Positions 9,006 through 17,099 of a DNA stretch of 64,000 nt are shown piece by piece. This DNA comes from Verrucomicrobiia bacterium. GTDB lineage: Bacteria > Verrucomicrobiota > Verrucomicrobiia > Limisphaerales > DSYF01. The position numbers were made by a program, and so were the translations under genes. Under the pieces are notes generated by a model, which saw only the letters and a program-made list of their open reading frames with translations, was not told the DNA's origin and ran no database searches. The stretch spans positions 1-64,000 of the forward strand of contig DASTWL010000039.1 in NCBI GenBank assembly GCA_035765895.1, written 5' to 3'. Each line of letters begins with the position of its first letter. Positions within the stretch are counted from its first letter, which is position 1.

Positions 9006-10400
9006 TCATTTCGGCCCCTCCGCGCCGGGAGTTTTTTCCAGCAAAGGATCCAGCGCGTGTCGTTCAATGCCGAAGAATTTCTTCAGGGCCACAATTTGTT
9101 CGCGGGCGGCGGGATTGGTAAACGGCGCGCGTTCGCGCATCGCGGCGAGCATCAAATTCTTCGGCGTGTGCTCGGAGGCGACAAATTCCATGAGCTTCGT
9201 GCGATAACCGGCCCATTCGAGGAACAGCGCGCGCAGGCCGTCCGTAACCCATTCGGCCATGCGTTCGGCCATGATGCCGTGTTCCAGCACCGGGGCGAGC
9301 GGCGCGGGCCGGCCCAGTTGCGGCCGCACCTCCTTGTGGCAGCACGGCGCCACAACAATGAGCTTTGCGCCCAGTTCGAGTCCGCGGCGGATGGCATCGT
9401 CCGTCGCGGTGTTGCACGCGTGCAAGGCGATGAGCGCATCCACACGCGGCAGTTCAGCCGTGGCGATGTCGCCCCCAACGAACTCCAGACCGGGTGCGTC
9501 AATTTTACGGGCGAGCTGACTGGTGGTCTTGACCAAATCGGGACGTGCCTCGACGCCCACCACCCGCACGGGAATCCGCCAGCGGCGCCGGAACAAATGC
9601 CACGCGCCGAAGGTGAGGTAGCCCTTGCCGCAGCCCATGTCGGCCAGGGTGAGTTCCGCGGCAACAGGAACGTCAGGCAGATGGGCTGGCGTCACCGCCG
9701 GCCCGGTTTCCGCGGGCGCTTCGCCTTCAACCCACACCCGCCGCACGGGCTGGGCTTCGGGAACGCCCTTGGCGGCATCAGGCGCCCAGCCGCAATCCCT
9801 CGCCAGGTGCGAAAGAATGTCGAGGTAACGCTGCATTTGCCGGTGCTTGTCCGCCATGCTCGGATTGACACGGCCATGCGCATCGCAAACGCCGAGGCCG
9901 TGCAACCAGTCGCGGGCGGACGCGTCGAGCCACGTTTGCCGGGCTTCATCATGGTCGCGGGCGGGAGCTGTCCTGGTATGCGGTTTGTGACTGATCAGCC
10001 AGGGCTCCTTGTCGGGCGGAAAATTGAGCTGCCACTCCCGCACCGTGGTGCCAAGCAGGGCGCTCCGAAAATGGCCGGTGAGTTGCAGCCGCAACCACCC
10101 CGCCACCTCGCCCACGGGCAGATTTTGCGTCACGTCGCGGGTGGCGTGGCGGAGCGTGAGCGAAAGGTGCGGCGCGCCGCGCAGCTTGATGAGCCGGGCG
10201 AGCATGCGTTTGGGCGCGGATGCGTCGCCACTGCCGCCGGAAAAAACGAGCCGGACAAACGTGTTGTCCGTGATGCTTGTCACCGTGTGGCGGATGAAAT
10301 CTTCAACCGGATGCGCGCTGGCCATGACCGGCGAATGGTGCGGCGCCCCGCCGGCGTGGGCGAGCCGAAAGCGCGGAAATCCGGCGCGTTGAACTTTCAT
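9006..10400 (-). CDS. METTL25/RRNAD1-like SAM-dependent methyltransferase
   Basis: 464 residues from ATG 10400. The N-terminal ~200 residues are a variable domain; the C-terminal half is a class I methyltransferase with SAM motif ADMGCGKGYLTFGAW, an acidic strand end (VVGVEARPDLV), and the motif APCCHKEVRPQ preceded by LHACNTATDDAI. That combination is typical of the Methyltransf_32 family that includes eukaryotic METTL25 and RRNAD1. The C-terminal FVASEHTPKNLMLAAMR also fits. The substrate is unknown, perhaps RNA or a ribosomal component by association with the downstream Rsm22-like gene 13 bp away. The start is divergent from the acuI-like gene with only 35 bp between them. Confidence 0.75.
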   Translation of the reverse strand: MKVQRAGFPRFRLAHAGGAPHHSPVMASAHPVEDFIRHTVTSITDNTFVRLVFSGGSGDASAPKRMLARLIKLRGAPHLSLTLRHATRDVTQNLPVGEVAGWLRLQLTGHFRSALLGTTVREWQLNFPPDKEPWLISHKPHTRTAPARDHDEARQTWLDASARDWLHGLGVCDAHGRVNPSMADKHRQMQRYLDILSHLARDCGWAPDAAKGVPEAQPVRRVWVEGEAPAETGPAVTPAHLPDVPVAAELTLADMGCGKGYLTFGAWHLFRRRWRIPVRVVGVEARPDLVKTTSQLARKIDAPGLEFVGGDIATAELPRVDALIALHACNTATDDAIRRGLELGAKLIVVAPCCHKEVRPQLGRPAPLAPVLEHGIMAERMAEWVTDGLRALFLEWAGYRTKLMEFVASEHTPKNLMLAAMRERAPFTNPAAREQIVALKKFFGIERHALDPLLEKTPGAEGPK

Positions 10401-10423
10401 TCGCCCCCGATCTGGCACGGGGT

Positions 10424-10429
10424 TACGCT
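10424..10429 (+). promoter_or_regulatory. Putative -10 box for the acuI-like gene (leaderless)
   Basis: TACGCT ends 6 nt before the ATG at 10436, and no Shine-Dalgarno is present. No convincing -35 was found in the 35-bp divergent gap, so this is a weak call supported by the same spacing seen at several other starts. Confidence 0.35.
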
Positions 10430-10435
10430 CCGGAC

Positions 10436-11422
10436 ATGGCATTCAACGGCTTGTTGCTGGAAAATTCGGCGGGCAATTTTTCCGCCCGGGTGGCCGCGTT
10501 GAACGAGGCGGATCTGCCGCCGGGCGAGGTGCTCATCCGCGTTTCGCATTCAACGCTCAACTACAAGGACGCGCTGGCCATCCAGAATCGCGCGCCCATC
10601 GTGCAGCACTTTCCGATGGTCGCGGGCATCGACCTGGCGGGCGTCGTGGAGAGCAGCAGCGATGCACGGTGGCGGCCGGGCGACGCCGTGCTCGTCAATG
10701 GCTGGGGCCTGGGCGAATCGCGCTGGGGCGGGCTGGCGCAATGGTGCCGCGTGCCGGGTGATTTCCCCCTGCCCCTGCCCGCCGGCATGTCGCCCGCCAC
10801 CGCCATGTCCATCGGCACGGCGGGCTACACCGCGGCGTTGTGCGTGAACGCCCTGGAACGCGCGGGGCTGCAACCCGGCCAGGGCAACGTGCTCGTCACG
10901 GGCGCCGCCGGCGGCGTAGGCAGCCTGGCCATCTGCCTGCTGGCCCGGCTGGGCTACCACGTCCTGGCCTCGACGGGCCGCGTGGCTGAAGCCGATTATT
11001 TGCGGTCGCTGGGTGCGGCGGAAATTCTGGAGCGCCAGACGCTGTCGGCCCCCGGCAAACCGCTGCAAAAGGAGCGCTGGGTGGCGGCCATTGACAGCGT
11101 CGGCAGCCACACGCTCGCGAACGTCTGCGCGGGCACCCGGTATCGCGGCTGGGTGGCCGCCTGCGGCCTGGCACAGGGCATGGATTTCCCGGCGACGGTG
11201 GCGCCGTTCATCCTGCGCAGCGTGAGCCTGCTGGGCATCGACAGCGTGCGGGCGCCGCGGGCCGAACGCGCAGCCGCGTGGCAACGGCTGGCCACGTTGG
11301 TGGACCCGGCCAAGCTTGCGCAGGTGACGCAGACGATCCGGCTGGACGAAGCGATCCCGGCCACCGCCGCCCTGCTGGCGGGCAGGGTGCGCGGGCGTTT
11401 GCTGGTGCAAGTGACGGATTGA
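10436..11422 (+). CDS. YhdH/YhfP-family oxidoreductase (acrylyl-CoA reductase AcuI-like)
   Basis: 328 residues, a full-length medium-chain dehydrogenase/reductase without zinc ligands. The N-terminal catalytic domain shows STLNYKDALAIQNRAPIV and GIDLAGVVESS; the Rossmann domain has NVLVTGAAGGVGSLAICLLARLGYHV. The C-terminal LLGIDSVRAPRAERAAAWQRLA is characteristic of the YhdH/AcuI group, NADPH-dependent reductases of acryloyl-CoA and similar enoyl compounds. Cytosolic. It stands alone between a divergent methyltransferase and ychF, so its metabolic setting cannot be read from neighbours. Confidence 0.85.
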   Translation: MAFNGLLLENSAGNFSARVAALNEADLPPGEVLIRVSHSTLNYKDALAIQNRAPIVQHFPMVAGIDLAGVVESSSDARWRPGDAVLVNGWGLGESRWGGLAQWCRVPGDFPLPLPAGMSPATAMSIGTAGYTAALCVNALERAGLQPGQGNVLVTGAAGGVGSLAICLLARLGYHVLASTGRVAEADYLRSLGAAEILERQTLSAPGKPLQKERWVAAIDSVGSHTLANVCAGTRYRGWVAACGLAQGMDFPATVAPFILRSVSLLGIDSVRAPRAERAAAWQRLATLVDPAKLAQVTQTIRLDEAIPATAALLAGRVRGRLLVQVTD

Positions 11423-11466
11423 ACATTGCAAGCGACCGCCCGGCCGGCGCTCATGCAAGGCACAAC

Positions 11467-11494
11467 TTGCAACCCACCGCGCCATCCCTAGACT
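11467..11494 (+). promoter_or_regulatory. Promoter of ychF (leaderless)
   Basis: TTGCAA (11467-11472), a 16-bp spacer and TAGACT (11489-11494) are followed by only 6 nt before the ATG at 11501. No Shine-Dalgarno fits in the gap. Predicted transcription starts at or beside the start codon. Confidence 0.6.
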
Positions 11495-11500
11495 GCGCGG

Positions 11501-12604
11501 ATGCTTAAGGCTGGCATCGTCGGCTTGCCCAACGTGGGCAAGTCCACCCTGTTCAACGCCGTCACCCGCACACGCAAGGCGGAGGCGGCCAATTACCCGT
11601 TTTGCACCATCGACCCCAACGTCGGCGTCGTCACCGTGCCGGACGAACGGCTCCATGTCCTCAAGGACATCGCCAAGACAAACGTCGTCATCCCGGCGGC
11701 GATTGAATTCGTGGACATCGCGGGCCTCGTGAAGGGTGCGAGCGCGGGCGAAGGGCTCGGCAACAAGTTCCTCAGCCACATCCGCGAGGTGGACGCCATC
11801 GTGCAGGTGGTGCGCTGCTTTGAAGACGCGGATATTCATCACGTCTCCGGCACCGTGGATCCGGTGCGCGACATCGAAATCATCAACACGGAACTCATCC
11901 TCGCCGACCTCGACAACGTGACCAAGCGCCTGGAGAAAGTCACCAAGGACGCCAAGCGCGGCGACAAGGTGGCGGTCGCGGAGGAGGCGGTGTTGAAGAA
12001 ATTCCAGACCGCGCTGAACGCCGGCAAACTGGCGCTCACAGTCGAGTTGCATCCCGAGGAAAAAGCCATCGCGCGCGGCTTCTACCTGCTCACGGACAAG
12101 CCGACGATTTTTGCGTGCAACGTCAAGGAAGGCGACCTCGCCACGGCGAACCAGAACCCGTTCGTGCAAAAGGTGAACGAGTATGTAAAGACCCACCTCG
12201 CCTGTGAAGCGGTCGTCATCAGCGCGCAGATTGAGAGCGATTTGATTGATTTGTCCGAGGACGAGGCAAAGGCGTTCCTCGCCGAGCTCGGCGTGAAGGA
12301 ATCCGGCGTCGGCGCGTTGATTCGCGCCACCTACCATCTGCTCGGCCTGCGGACGTATTTCACCGCCGGCGAAAAGGAGGTGCGCGCGTGGACCATTCAC
12401 GTGGGCGACACCGCGCCCAAGGCGGCGGGCGTGATTCACTCAGACTTCGAGCGCGGCTTCATCAAGGCGGAAACGGTCGCCTACCAGGACCTCGTGGCGT
12501 GCGGCTCGGTCGCCGCGGCGCGTGACAAGGGGCTTTACCGCATGGAAGGCAAGGAATACGTCGTCAAAGACGGTGACGTGCTGCTGTTCAAGTTCAACGT
12601 CTGA
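11501..12604 (+). CDS. ychF: Redox-regulated ATPase YchF (Obg family)
   Basis: 367 residues, the usual YchF length. The P-loop [16 protein letters not shown] is at residues 8-23, the G3-type [20 protein letters not shown] follows, and the specificity motif region is CNVKEGD, consistent with ATP rather than GTP preference. A coiled-coil insertion (residues ~130-200) and the C-terminal TGS domain ([42 protein letters not shown]) complete the family architecture. YchF binds ribosomes and is implicated in translation control and oxidative-stress response. It appears monocistronic, with a close-set promoter and a convergent amidase gene downstream. Confidence 0.97.
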   Translation: MLKAGIVGLPNVGKSTLFNAVTRTRKAEAANYPFCTIDPNVGVVTVPDERLHVLKDIAKTNVVIPAAIEFVDIAGLVKGASAGEGLGNKFLSHIREVDAIVQVVRCFEDADIHHVSGTVDPVRDIEIINTELILADLDNVTKRLEKVTKDAKRGDKVAVAEEAVLKKFQTALNAGKLALTVELHPEEKAIARGFYLLTDKPTIFACNVKEGDLATANQNPFVQKVNEYVKTHLACEAVVISAQIESDLIDLSEDEAKAFLAELGVKESGVGALIRATYHLLGLRTYFTAGEKEVRAWTIHVGDTAPKAAGVIHSDFERGFIKAETVAYQDLVACGSVAAARDKGLYRMEGKEYVVKDGDVLLFKFNV

Positions 12605-12613
12605 GCTGGCGGC

Positions 12614-13528
12614 TCATTTCAGCCCGGCCACAAAGGACTTCGCCGGGAAATGCCGCCCCGGGCAGCGCGTGCCGATGATGTTGATCTGTTGATGGGTTTT
12701 GACGGCTCGATACGTCAGGTCGCACCGGTGCATCAGGGCCTCGACCAGCGCATGCAGGCTCCGCAACTGGCGGGCGCTGGGCGCATGTTTGTCGAAGTTG
12801 CCCACGAGGCAGATTCCGATGGCGATTTTGTTCTGAGCTTCACTGCGCAGGTGCCCGCCGTCCAGTTGTTCGCGCCAACGATGGCCCACGGCGATTTCCC
12901 CGTCGCCCATGCCGTGCCCGTTGCCAATGACGAAATGGTAGGCCAGGCCGTTTTCCATGTGCCGCACTTCGCGATGGTAACGGTCCATCCCCTTGACCGT
13001 GCCCTCGTCCACGCCGCTGTGATGAATGACGATGTATTTCCACCGCCCCGCGCGCACATCCGCATTCTGAATCGCGCGGCGGATTGAATCCGGCAGACCA
13101 TCGTCGGACGCGACGGACCCTGACGTGGACCGCGCGGCGGGAATGACGAGCCGCTCGCCCACCTTGAGCTGGTAATTTTTGCTGAACCCGTTCCGTGCGG
13201 CGAGCACGTCAACAGAAACGCCGTATTTGTCGGCCAGGCCGTAAAGCGTGTCGTTGCGCTGGACGGTAATGGTGAAGGAGGAGCCGGCGGCAGCCGGTGC
13301 CGGCTTATCGTCCGAGCCCGTGCCGGGAATGATCAGCCGTTGACCGGCGAGGACGTGGTAGTTTTTGCTGAGGCCGTTGCGCTCGGCGAGCCGCGCCACG
13401 GAGATGCCGTGCTCGTCCGCGATGCCGTAGAGCGTGTCGTTCCGCCGGACGACGTAGGTGGTTTCCCGGGCCCAGGCGGCCGGCGCCAGCAGCGCGGCCA
13501 GCATCACGCCCGCAAGGAGCGTCCGCAT
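12614..13528 (-). CDS. LysM-containing N-acetylmuramoyl-L-alanine amidase (PGRP/amidase_2 type)
   Basis: 304 residues from ATG 13528, which opens a signal peptide (MRTLLAGVMLAALLAPAAWA); an in-frame ATG lies at 13555. Two LysM repeats follow (TYVVRRNDTLYGIADEHGIS and ITVQRNDTLYGLADKYGVS), each ending in RLIIP/RLVIP, then a PGRP-like amidase domain with zinc ligands suggested by YIVIHHSGVD and AYHFVIGNG, plus IAIGICLVGNF. It would bind peptidoglycan glycans through LysM and cut the muramoyl-L-alanine bond in the periplasm. It is separated from apgM upstream by a strong terminator, so it should have its own promoter in 13529-13670. Confidence 0.88.
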   Translation of the reverse strand: MRTLLAGVMLAALLAPAAWARETTYVVRRNDTLYGIADEHGISVARLAERNGLSKNYHVLAGQRLIIPGTGSDDKPAPAAAGSSFTITVQRNDTLYGLADKYGVSVDVLAARNGFSKNYQLKVGERLVIPAARSTSGSVASDDGLPDSIRRAIQNADVRAGRWKYIVIHHSGVDEGTVKGMDRYHREVRHMENGLAYHFVIGNGHGMGDGEIAVGHRWREQLDGGHLRSEAQNKIAIGICLVGNFDKHAPSARQLRSLHALVEALMHRCDLTYRAVKTHQQINIIGTRCPGRHFPAKSFVAGLK

Positions 13529-13674
13529 CGATTTTCCAGCTTCATACAACTGCATTGTTCATTCCGCATCACTATGTTCAACGCCCACACAAACACAGTC
13601 CCGGCCGCTGATGCGAGAACTTTATGCGGATTCGCGGCATTTTTTGGCGCGGCGACGCGGTGCATTGGTGCAGG

Positions 13675-13706
13675 AAAAAGGCGCCTGCCATTGCTGGCAG
13701 ACGCCT
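13675..13706 (-). terminator. Intrinsic terminator of apgM
   Basis: On the minus strand a 12-bp stem (13679-13690 with 13695-13706, one G-U pair) with a 4-nt loop is followed by a U-run encoded by AAAAA at 13675-13679. It lies 18 bp after the apgM stop. Confidence 0.8.
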
Positions 13707-13723
13707 CGTAAAGCCGCAATTGC

Positions 13724-14950
13724 TCAGGCACCGTATTTGTCAAACGCCTTCGCATTCGCCTGCATGAGGCGGAGGAGATACTTCGCCTCGAACACGCCCA
13801 ACGAACCAAGGTTCGCGCCGGTTTCCGTGAAGCGCTCCAGCTTGTCCGAGCCGCTGAGCTTCGAGTGCAGCAACACCGGCTGCGGATGCCACGAGTGGCC
13901 CTTCATCGCGCACGGCGTTGAATGATCGCCCGTGATGGCCAGCACGTCGGGTTTCTTGCCGAGCAGGATGGGCAGCGCGGCGTCGAACTCCTCGATGTAT
14001 TTCTTCTTCGCCTCGAAGTTGCCGTCCTCGCCGGCCTTGTCGGTGTATTTGAAGTGGATGAAGAAGAAATCATAGTTGGCGTATTCCTTCACATAACGCT
14101 CGAACTGCTCGCGAATCGTGGCGGGGCCTTCGATCTTGGTCATGCCGACAAGCTGCGCGAGGCCCTTATACATGGGATACACCGCGAGGCACGCGGGCTT
14201 CATCTTGTAGCGCTCCTCAAACGTCGGGATGTCCGGCTGATGCGCGATGCCGCGCATGAGGAAACCGTTCGCGGGCTTCTCCTTCGCGATGATGGGCAGC
14301 GCGAGCTTGTAGAAATCGGCGATCAACTTCGCCATCTTCTTTTGCTTCGCGTTCTTTGCATCGCGCGGCTTGACAGTCGGAATGGCAAAGCCTTCACGGT
14401 TCGGATCCGCATCGGTCAACGGCCCTTCAAGCCCCTTGCCGCGGAAGACGACGACGAAGCGGTGTTCCTTGCCGGCTTTGATGATCACCTGCGTGTCGCC
14501 AATCTTCTTGATCTTGGCGGACAGCATGGCGCAGAGCTTTTCGCAGGTCTCGGTCGGGATGCGGCCGGCACGACGGTCGGTGACAATGCCCTTCGCGTCG
14601 AGCGTGGCAAAGTTGGCGCGGGCGCAAACGTCGCCGGCCTTGAGTTCCACGCCGAGGCCGAGCGCTTCAATCACACCACGGCCGACCTGATACTCGACCG
14701 GATCGTAACCGAACAGCGCGAGGTGGCCCGGTCCGCTGCCAGGCGTAATGCCGGGCGCCACCGGGGTCATCCGGCCTTGGGCACAGCCCGCGCGGACGAG
14801 GGCGTCGAGATTGGGCGTGTGCGCGGCCTCCAGCGGGGTCATGAAGCCTTGCTCCGGCGTGGCCAGGTCGCCCAAGCCATCCATCACCACGAGGGCGACT
14901 TTGGCGCCGGTTTTGAGTGTCAGTTCAGAGTAGAGTTCGTCGAGTTTCAT
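13724..14950 (-). CDS. apgM: 2,3-bisphosphoglycerate-independent phosphoglycerate mutase, archaeal (ApgM) type
   Basis: 408 residues from ATG 14950; the open frame continues upstream but without family-like sequence. Alkaline-phosphatase-superfamily metal motifs are visible: VALVVMDGLGD (N-terminal Asp), LVRAGCAQGRMTPVAPGITPGSGPGHLALFGYDP with the phospho-acceptor Ser, and the second metal cluster DVLAITGDHSTPCAMKGHSWHP. It interconverts 3- and 2-phosphoglycerate in glycolysis and gluconeogenesis in the cytosol, using two metal ions and a phosphoserine intermediate. The length and the TGDHSTP/GHSWHP pair separate it from the longer bacterial GpmI type. Monocistronic, ended by a strong terminator. 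Confidence 0.92.
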   Translation of the reverse strand: MKLDELYSELTLKTGAKVALVVMDGLGDLATPEQGFMTPLEAAHTPNLDALVRAGCAQGRMTPVAPGITPGSGPGHLALFGYDPVEYQVGRGVIEALGLGVELKAGDVCARANFATLDAKGIVTDRRAGRIPTETCEKLCAMLSAKIKKIGDTQVIIKAGKEHRFVVVFRGKGLEGPLTDADPNREGFAIPTVKPRDAKNAKQKKMAKLIADFYKLALPIIAKEKPANGFLMRGIAHQPDIPTFEERYKMKPACLAVYPMYKGLAQLVGMTKIEGPATIREQFERYVKEYANYDFFFIHFKYTDKAGEDGNFEAKKKYIEEFDAALPILLGKKPDVLAITGDHSTPCAMKGHSWHPQPVLLHSKLSGSDKLERFTETGANLGSLGVFEAKYLLRLMQANAKAFDKYGA

Positions 14951-15200
14951 GTTCAAAGCAATGTTCGGTTTCCGCGGGGCCAGCGGCCAGCAGTCCTCCG
15001 GGACCCGCGATTCTGCCGCAGAAGCGGGGCGCGTCAACGGGGAATTGCGCGGCGTCTGGCGCGGGGCCGTGCGGCCAGCCTGTCTGACGGGTCGTCGCAT
15101 GGGAAAGGCCGTCGGACGCGCGCACCTCGCCAGACCGGTGGAATGCCGGTCCCACAAATTTCTGCTCGCGCCCGATGAAGCCGGCGAGTAGAAGAGGCCC

Positions 15201-16832
15201 ATGTCCTCTGCATTAGGGAAGGAGTCTTGGAGCTCGCGCCTGGGCGTCATCATGGCCGTGGCCGGCAGTGCCGTGGGCTTGGGCAACTTCCTGCGGTTCC
15301 CCGGCCTGGCCGCGCAATACGGCAGCGGTGCCTTCATGATCGCCTACTTCATTTCGCTGCTGATCCTCGGCATCCCGATTTGTTGGGCCGAATGGACCCT
15401 GGGCCGTTACGCGGGGCAACGCGGCTTTCACTCCAGCCCCGGCATCTTCTACGCGCTGATCAAGCATCCCATCGGCAAATACGTCGGCGTCATCGGGGTG
15501 ATCATTCCGGTGGTCATCTACATGTATTACGTTTACATCGAAGCGTGGTGCCTGGGGTATTCCTATTACGCCGTGACCGGAAAACTGAGCCTCGGCAACG
15601 ATGTGACGGCCTACGGCGATTTCTGGGCCAAGTTTGTCGGCGCCACGGAGAACGGGCTGACCATCACGCGCGAGCACAATCACGTTCTCATCTTTCTGCT
15701 GATCGTCTTCATTCTGAATTTCATCATCATCTACCGCGGCATTTCCAAGGGCATCGAAACGTTCTGCAAGTGGGGCATGCCGGCGTTGATCGTGCTCGCG
15801 CTGATCGTGCTCGCGCGCGTGCTGACGTTGGGCACGCCCGATCCGGCCAAACCGGACCAGAGCCTCCTCAACGGGCTGGGCTACATGTGGAACCCGGACC
15901 GCGGCGACGGCGTCTCGGTGCTCAGCCAGCTCGCGAATCCACAACTCTGGCTGGCCGCGGCCGGACAAATCTTCTTCTCCCTCTCGGTGGGTTTCGGCGT
16001 GATCATCACCTACGCCAGCTACCTGACCAACAAGGACGACGTCGTGCTCAGCGGCCTGACGGCCACCAGCGCCAACGAATTTTGCGAGGTCGCCCTCGGC
16101 GGCCTGATCACGGTGCCCGCGGCGTTCATGTTCCTGGGTGCCGCCGGCATTGTCGGTCAGGGCACCTTCGGCCTCGGCTTCAAGGTCCTGCCGCTGGTGT
16201 TTTCCAAAATGCCCTTCTCGTGGTTCTTCGGCGGCGCCTGGTTTTTCCTGTTGTTCCTCGCCGCCATCACCAGTTCGCTCTCGATGCTTCAGCCGGGCAT
16301 CGCGTTTCTGGAGGAGGGGCTGGGCCTGAATCGCAAACAATCGGTTTCGCTGCTGGGCTTGCTGACCGCCTTGGGCACGTTGTTCGTGGTTTATTTCAGC
16401 GAGGACTTGAAGGCGCTCGACACGCTGGATTTCTGGGTGGGCACCTTCCTCATTTTCGTGCTCGCCACGGTGTTGATCATCGTTTTCGGCTGGGGGATGG
16501 GAATTCGTCGCGGCTGGCAGGAGGCCCATCGCGGCGCGGCGATGCGCATTCCCGGATTTTACAAGTTCATCGTCAAATATCTGTGCCCGCTGTATCTGCT
16601 CACCATCTTTGGCTTCTGGGTGCGGTTCAACGTCTTCGCCACCAATCCTCAAACCGGCCGGCTGGAACCGGCGGGCTACATCAAGGATCTAGTGGGCAGC
16701 CACGCCAGCACGGCAGCCCGGCTGAGCATTGCGTTCCTCCTGATTTGCATCGTGTTCATCTGCATTTTGACCGCGGCGGCCGGACGGCGTTGGGACCGGG
16801 CGGCCGTGGAAGGAAAGGAGGCGCAGCCATGA
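15201..16832 (+). CDS. Neurotransmitter:sodium symporter (NSS) family transporter
   Basis: 543 residues with about 12 hydrophobic segments. The first helix carries the family sodium/substrate signature AVAGSAVGLGNFLRFPGLAAQYGSGAF, and helix 6 the unwound region FFSLSVGFGVIITYASYL. NSS proteins of the LeuT fold import amino acids with sodium. The stop codon overlaps the ATG of a 48-residue membrane peptide (ATGA), the arrangement of MetP/MetS in actinobacteria, where the small subunit is required for methionine and alanine uptake. Substrate is therefore probably a small neutral amino acid, but this is by analogy. AGAAGAGG, 4 nt before the ATG, is a plausible ribosome-binding site. Confidence 0.92.
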   Translation: MSSALGKESWSSRLGVIMAVAGSAVGLGNFLRFPGLAAQYGSGAFMIAYFISLLILGIPICWAEWTLGRYAGQRGFHSSPGIFYALIKHPIGKYVGVIGVIIPVVIYMYYVYIEAWCLGYSYYAVTGKLSLGNDVTAYGDFWAKFVGATENGLTITREHNHVLIFLLIVFILNFIIIYRGISKGIETFCKWGMPALIVLALIVLARVLTLGTPDPAKPDQSLLNGLGYMWNPDRGDGVSVLSQLANPQLWLAAAGQIFFSLSVGFGVIITYASYLTNKDDVVLSGLTATSANEFCEVALGGLITVPAAFMFLGAAGIVGQGTFGLGFKVLPLVFSKMPFSWFFGGAWFFLLFLAAITSSLSMLQPGIAFLEEGLGLNRKQSVSLLGLLTALGTLFVVYFSEDLKALDTLDFWVGTFLIFVLATVLIIVFGWGMGIRRGWQEAHRGAAMRIPGFYKFIVKYLCPLYLLTIFGFWVRFNVFATNPQTGRLEPAGYIKDLVGSHASTAARLSIAFLLICIVFICILTAAAGRRWDRAAVEGKEAQP

Positions 16833-16975
16833 CCACAGGCGGTTGGATTACCATGAGCCTCTCCGTGGGCTTCGTCGTCGTGCTGTTCGTCTGGTGCGTC
16901 TGGCGCGTGCTCACGTCAAAGCCGGAACACATCCACGGCATCGAGGACATCGACACGCAGGACCAAGACGATTAA
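16829..16975 (+). CDS. NSS transporter small subunit (MetS-like)
   Basis: 48 residues starting with ATG in a 4-bp overlap with the transporter stop, so it is translationally coupled. One transmembrane helix (ITMSLSVGFVVVLFVWCVW, residues 7-25) is followed by an acidic cytoplasmic tail (EDIDTQDQDD). MetS-like peptides have this size and topology and always follow an NSS gene; in the characterised actinobacterial case the transporter does not work without them. Recognised by position and topology rather than by strong sequence identity. Confidence 0.8.
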   Translation: MTTGGWITMSLSVGFVVVLFVWCVWRVLTSKPEHIHGIEDIDTQDQDD

Positions 16976-17062
16976 GCCGCGCGCTCCCGTCCGTGACGCG
17001 GCCGCTCAGACACCGTCACGTTGCCCGGCTCCGGTTTGTTTTCTTCTGTGAGCAACCCCTGC

Positions 17063-17092
17063 TTGCCCCGCGCCGCTCGCGGCAGGTAAGTT
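17063..17092 (+). promoter_or_regulatory. Putative dnaE promoter (leaderless or near-leaderless)
   Basis: TTGCCC (17063-17068), an 18-bp spacer and TAAGTT (17087-17092) end 7 nt before the ATG at 17100. GGCAGGTAAG overlapping the -10 could instead serve as a Shine-Dalgarno for a transcript started further up, so this call is moderate. Confidence 0.4.
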
Positions 17093-17099
17093 GCCGTGC

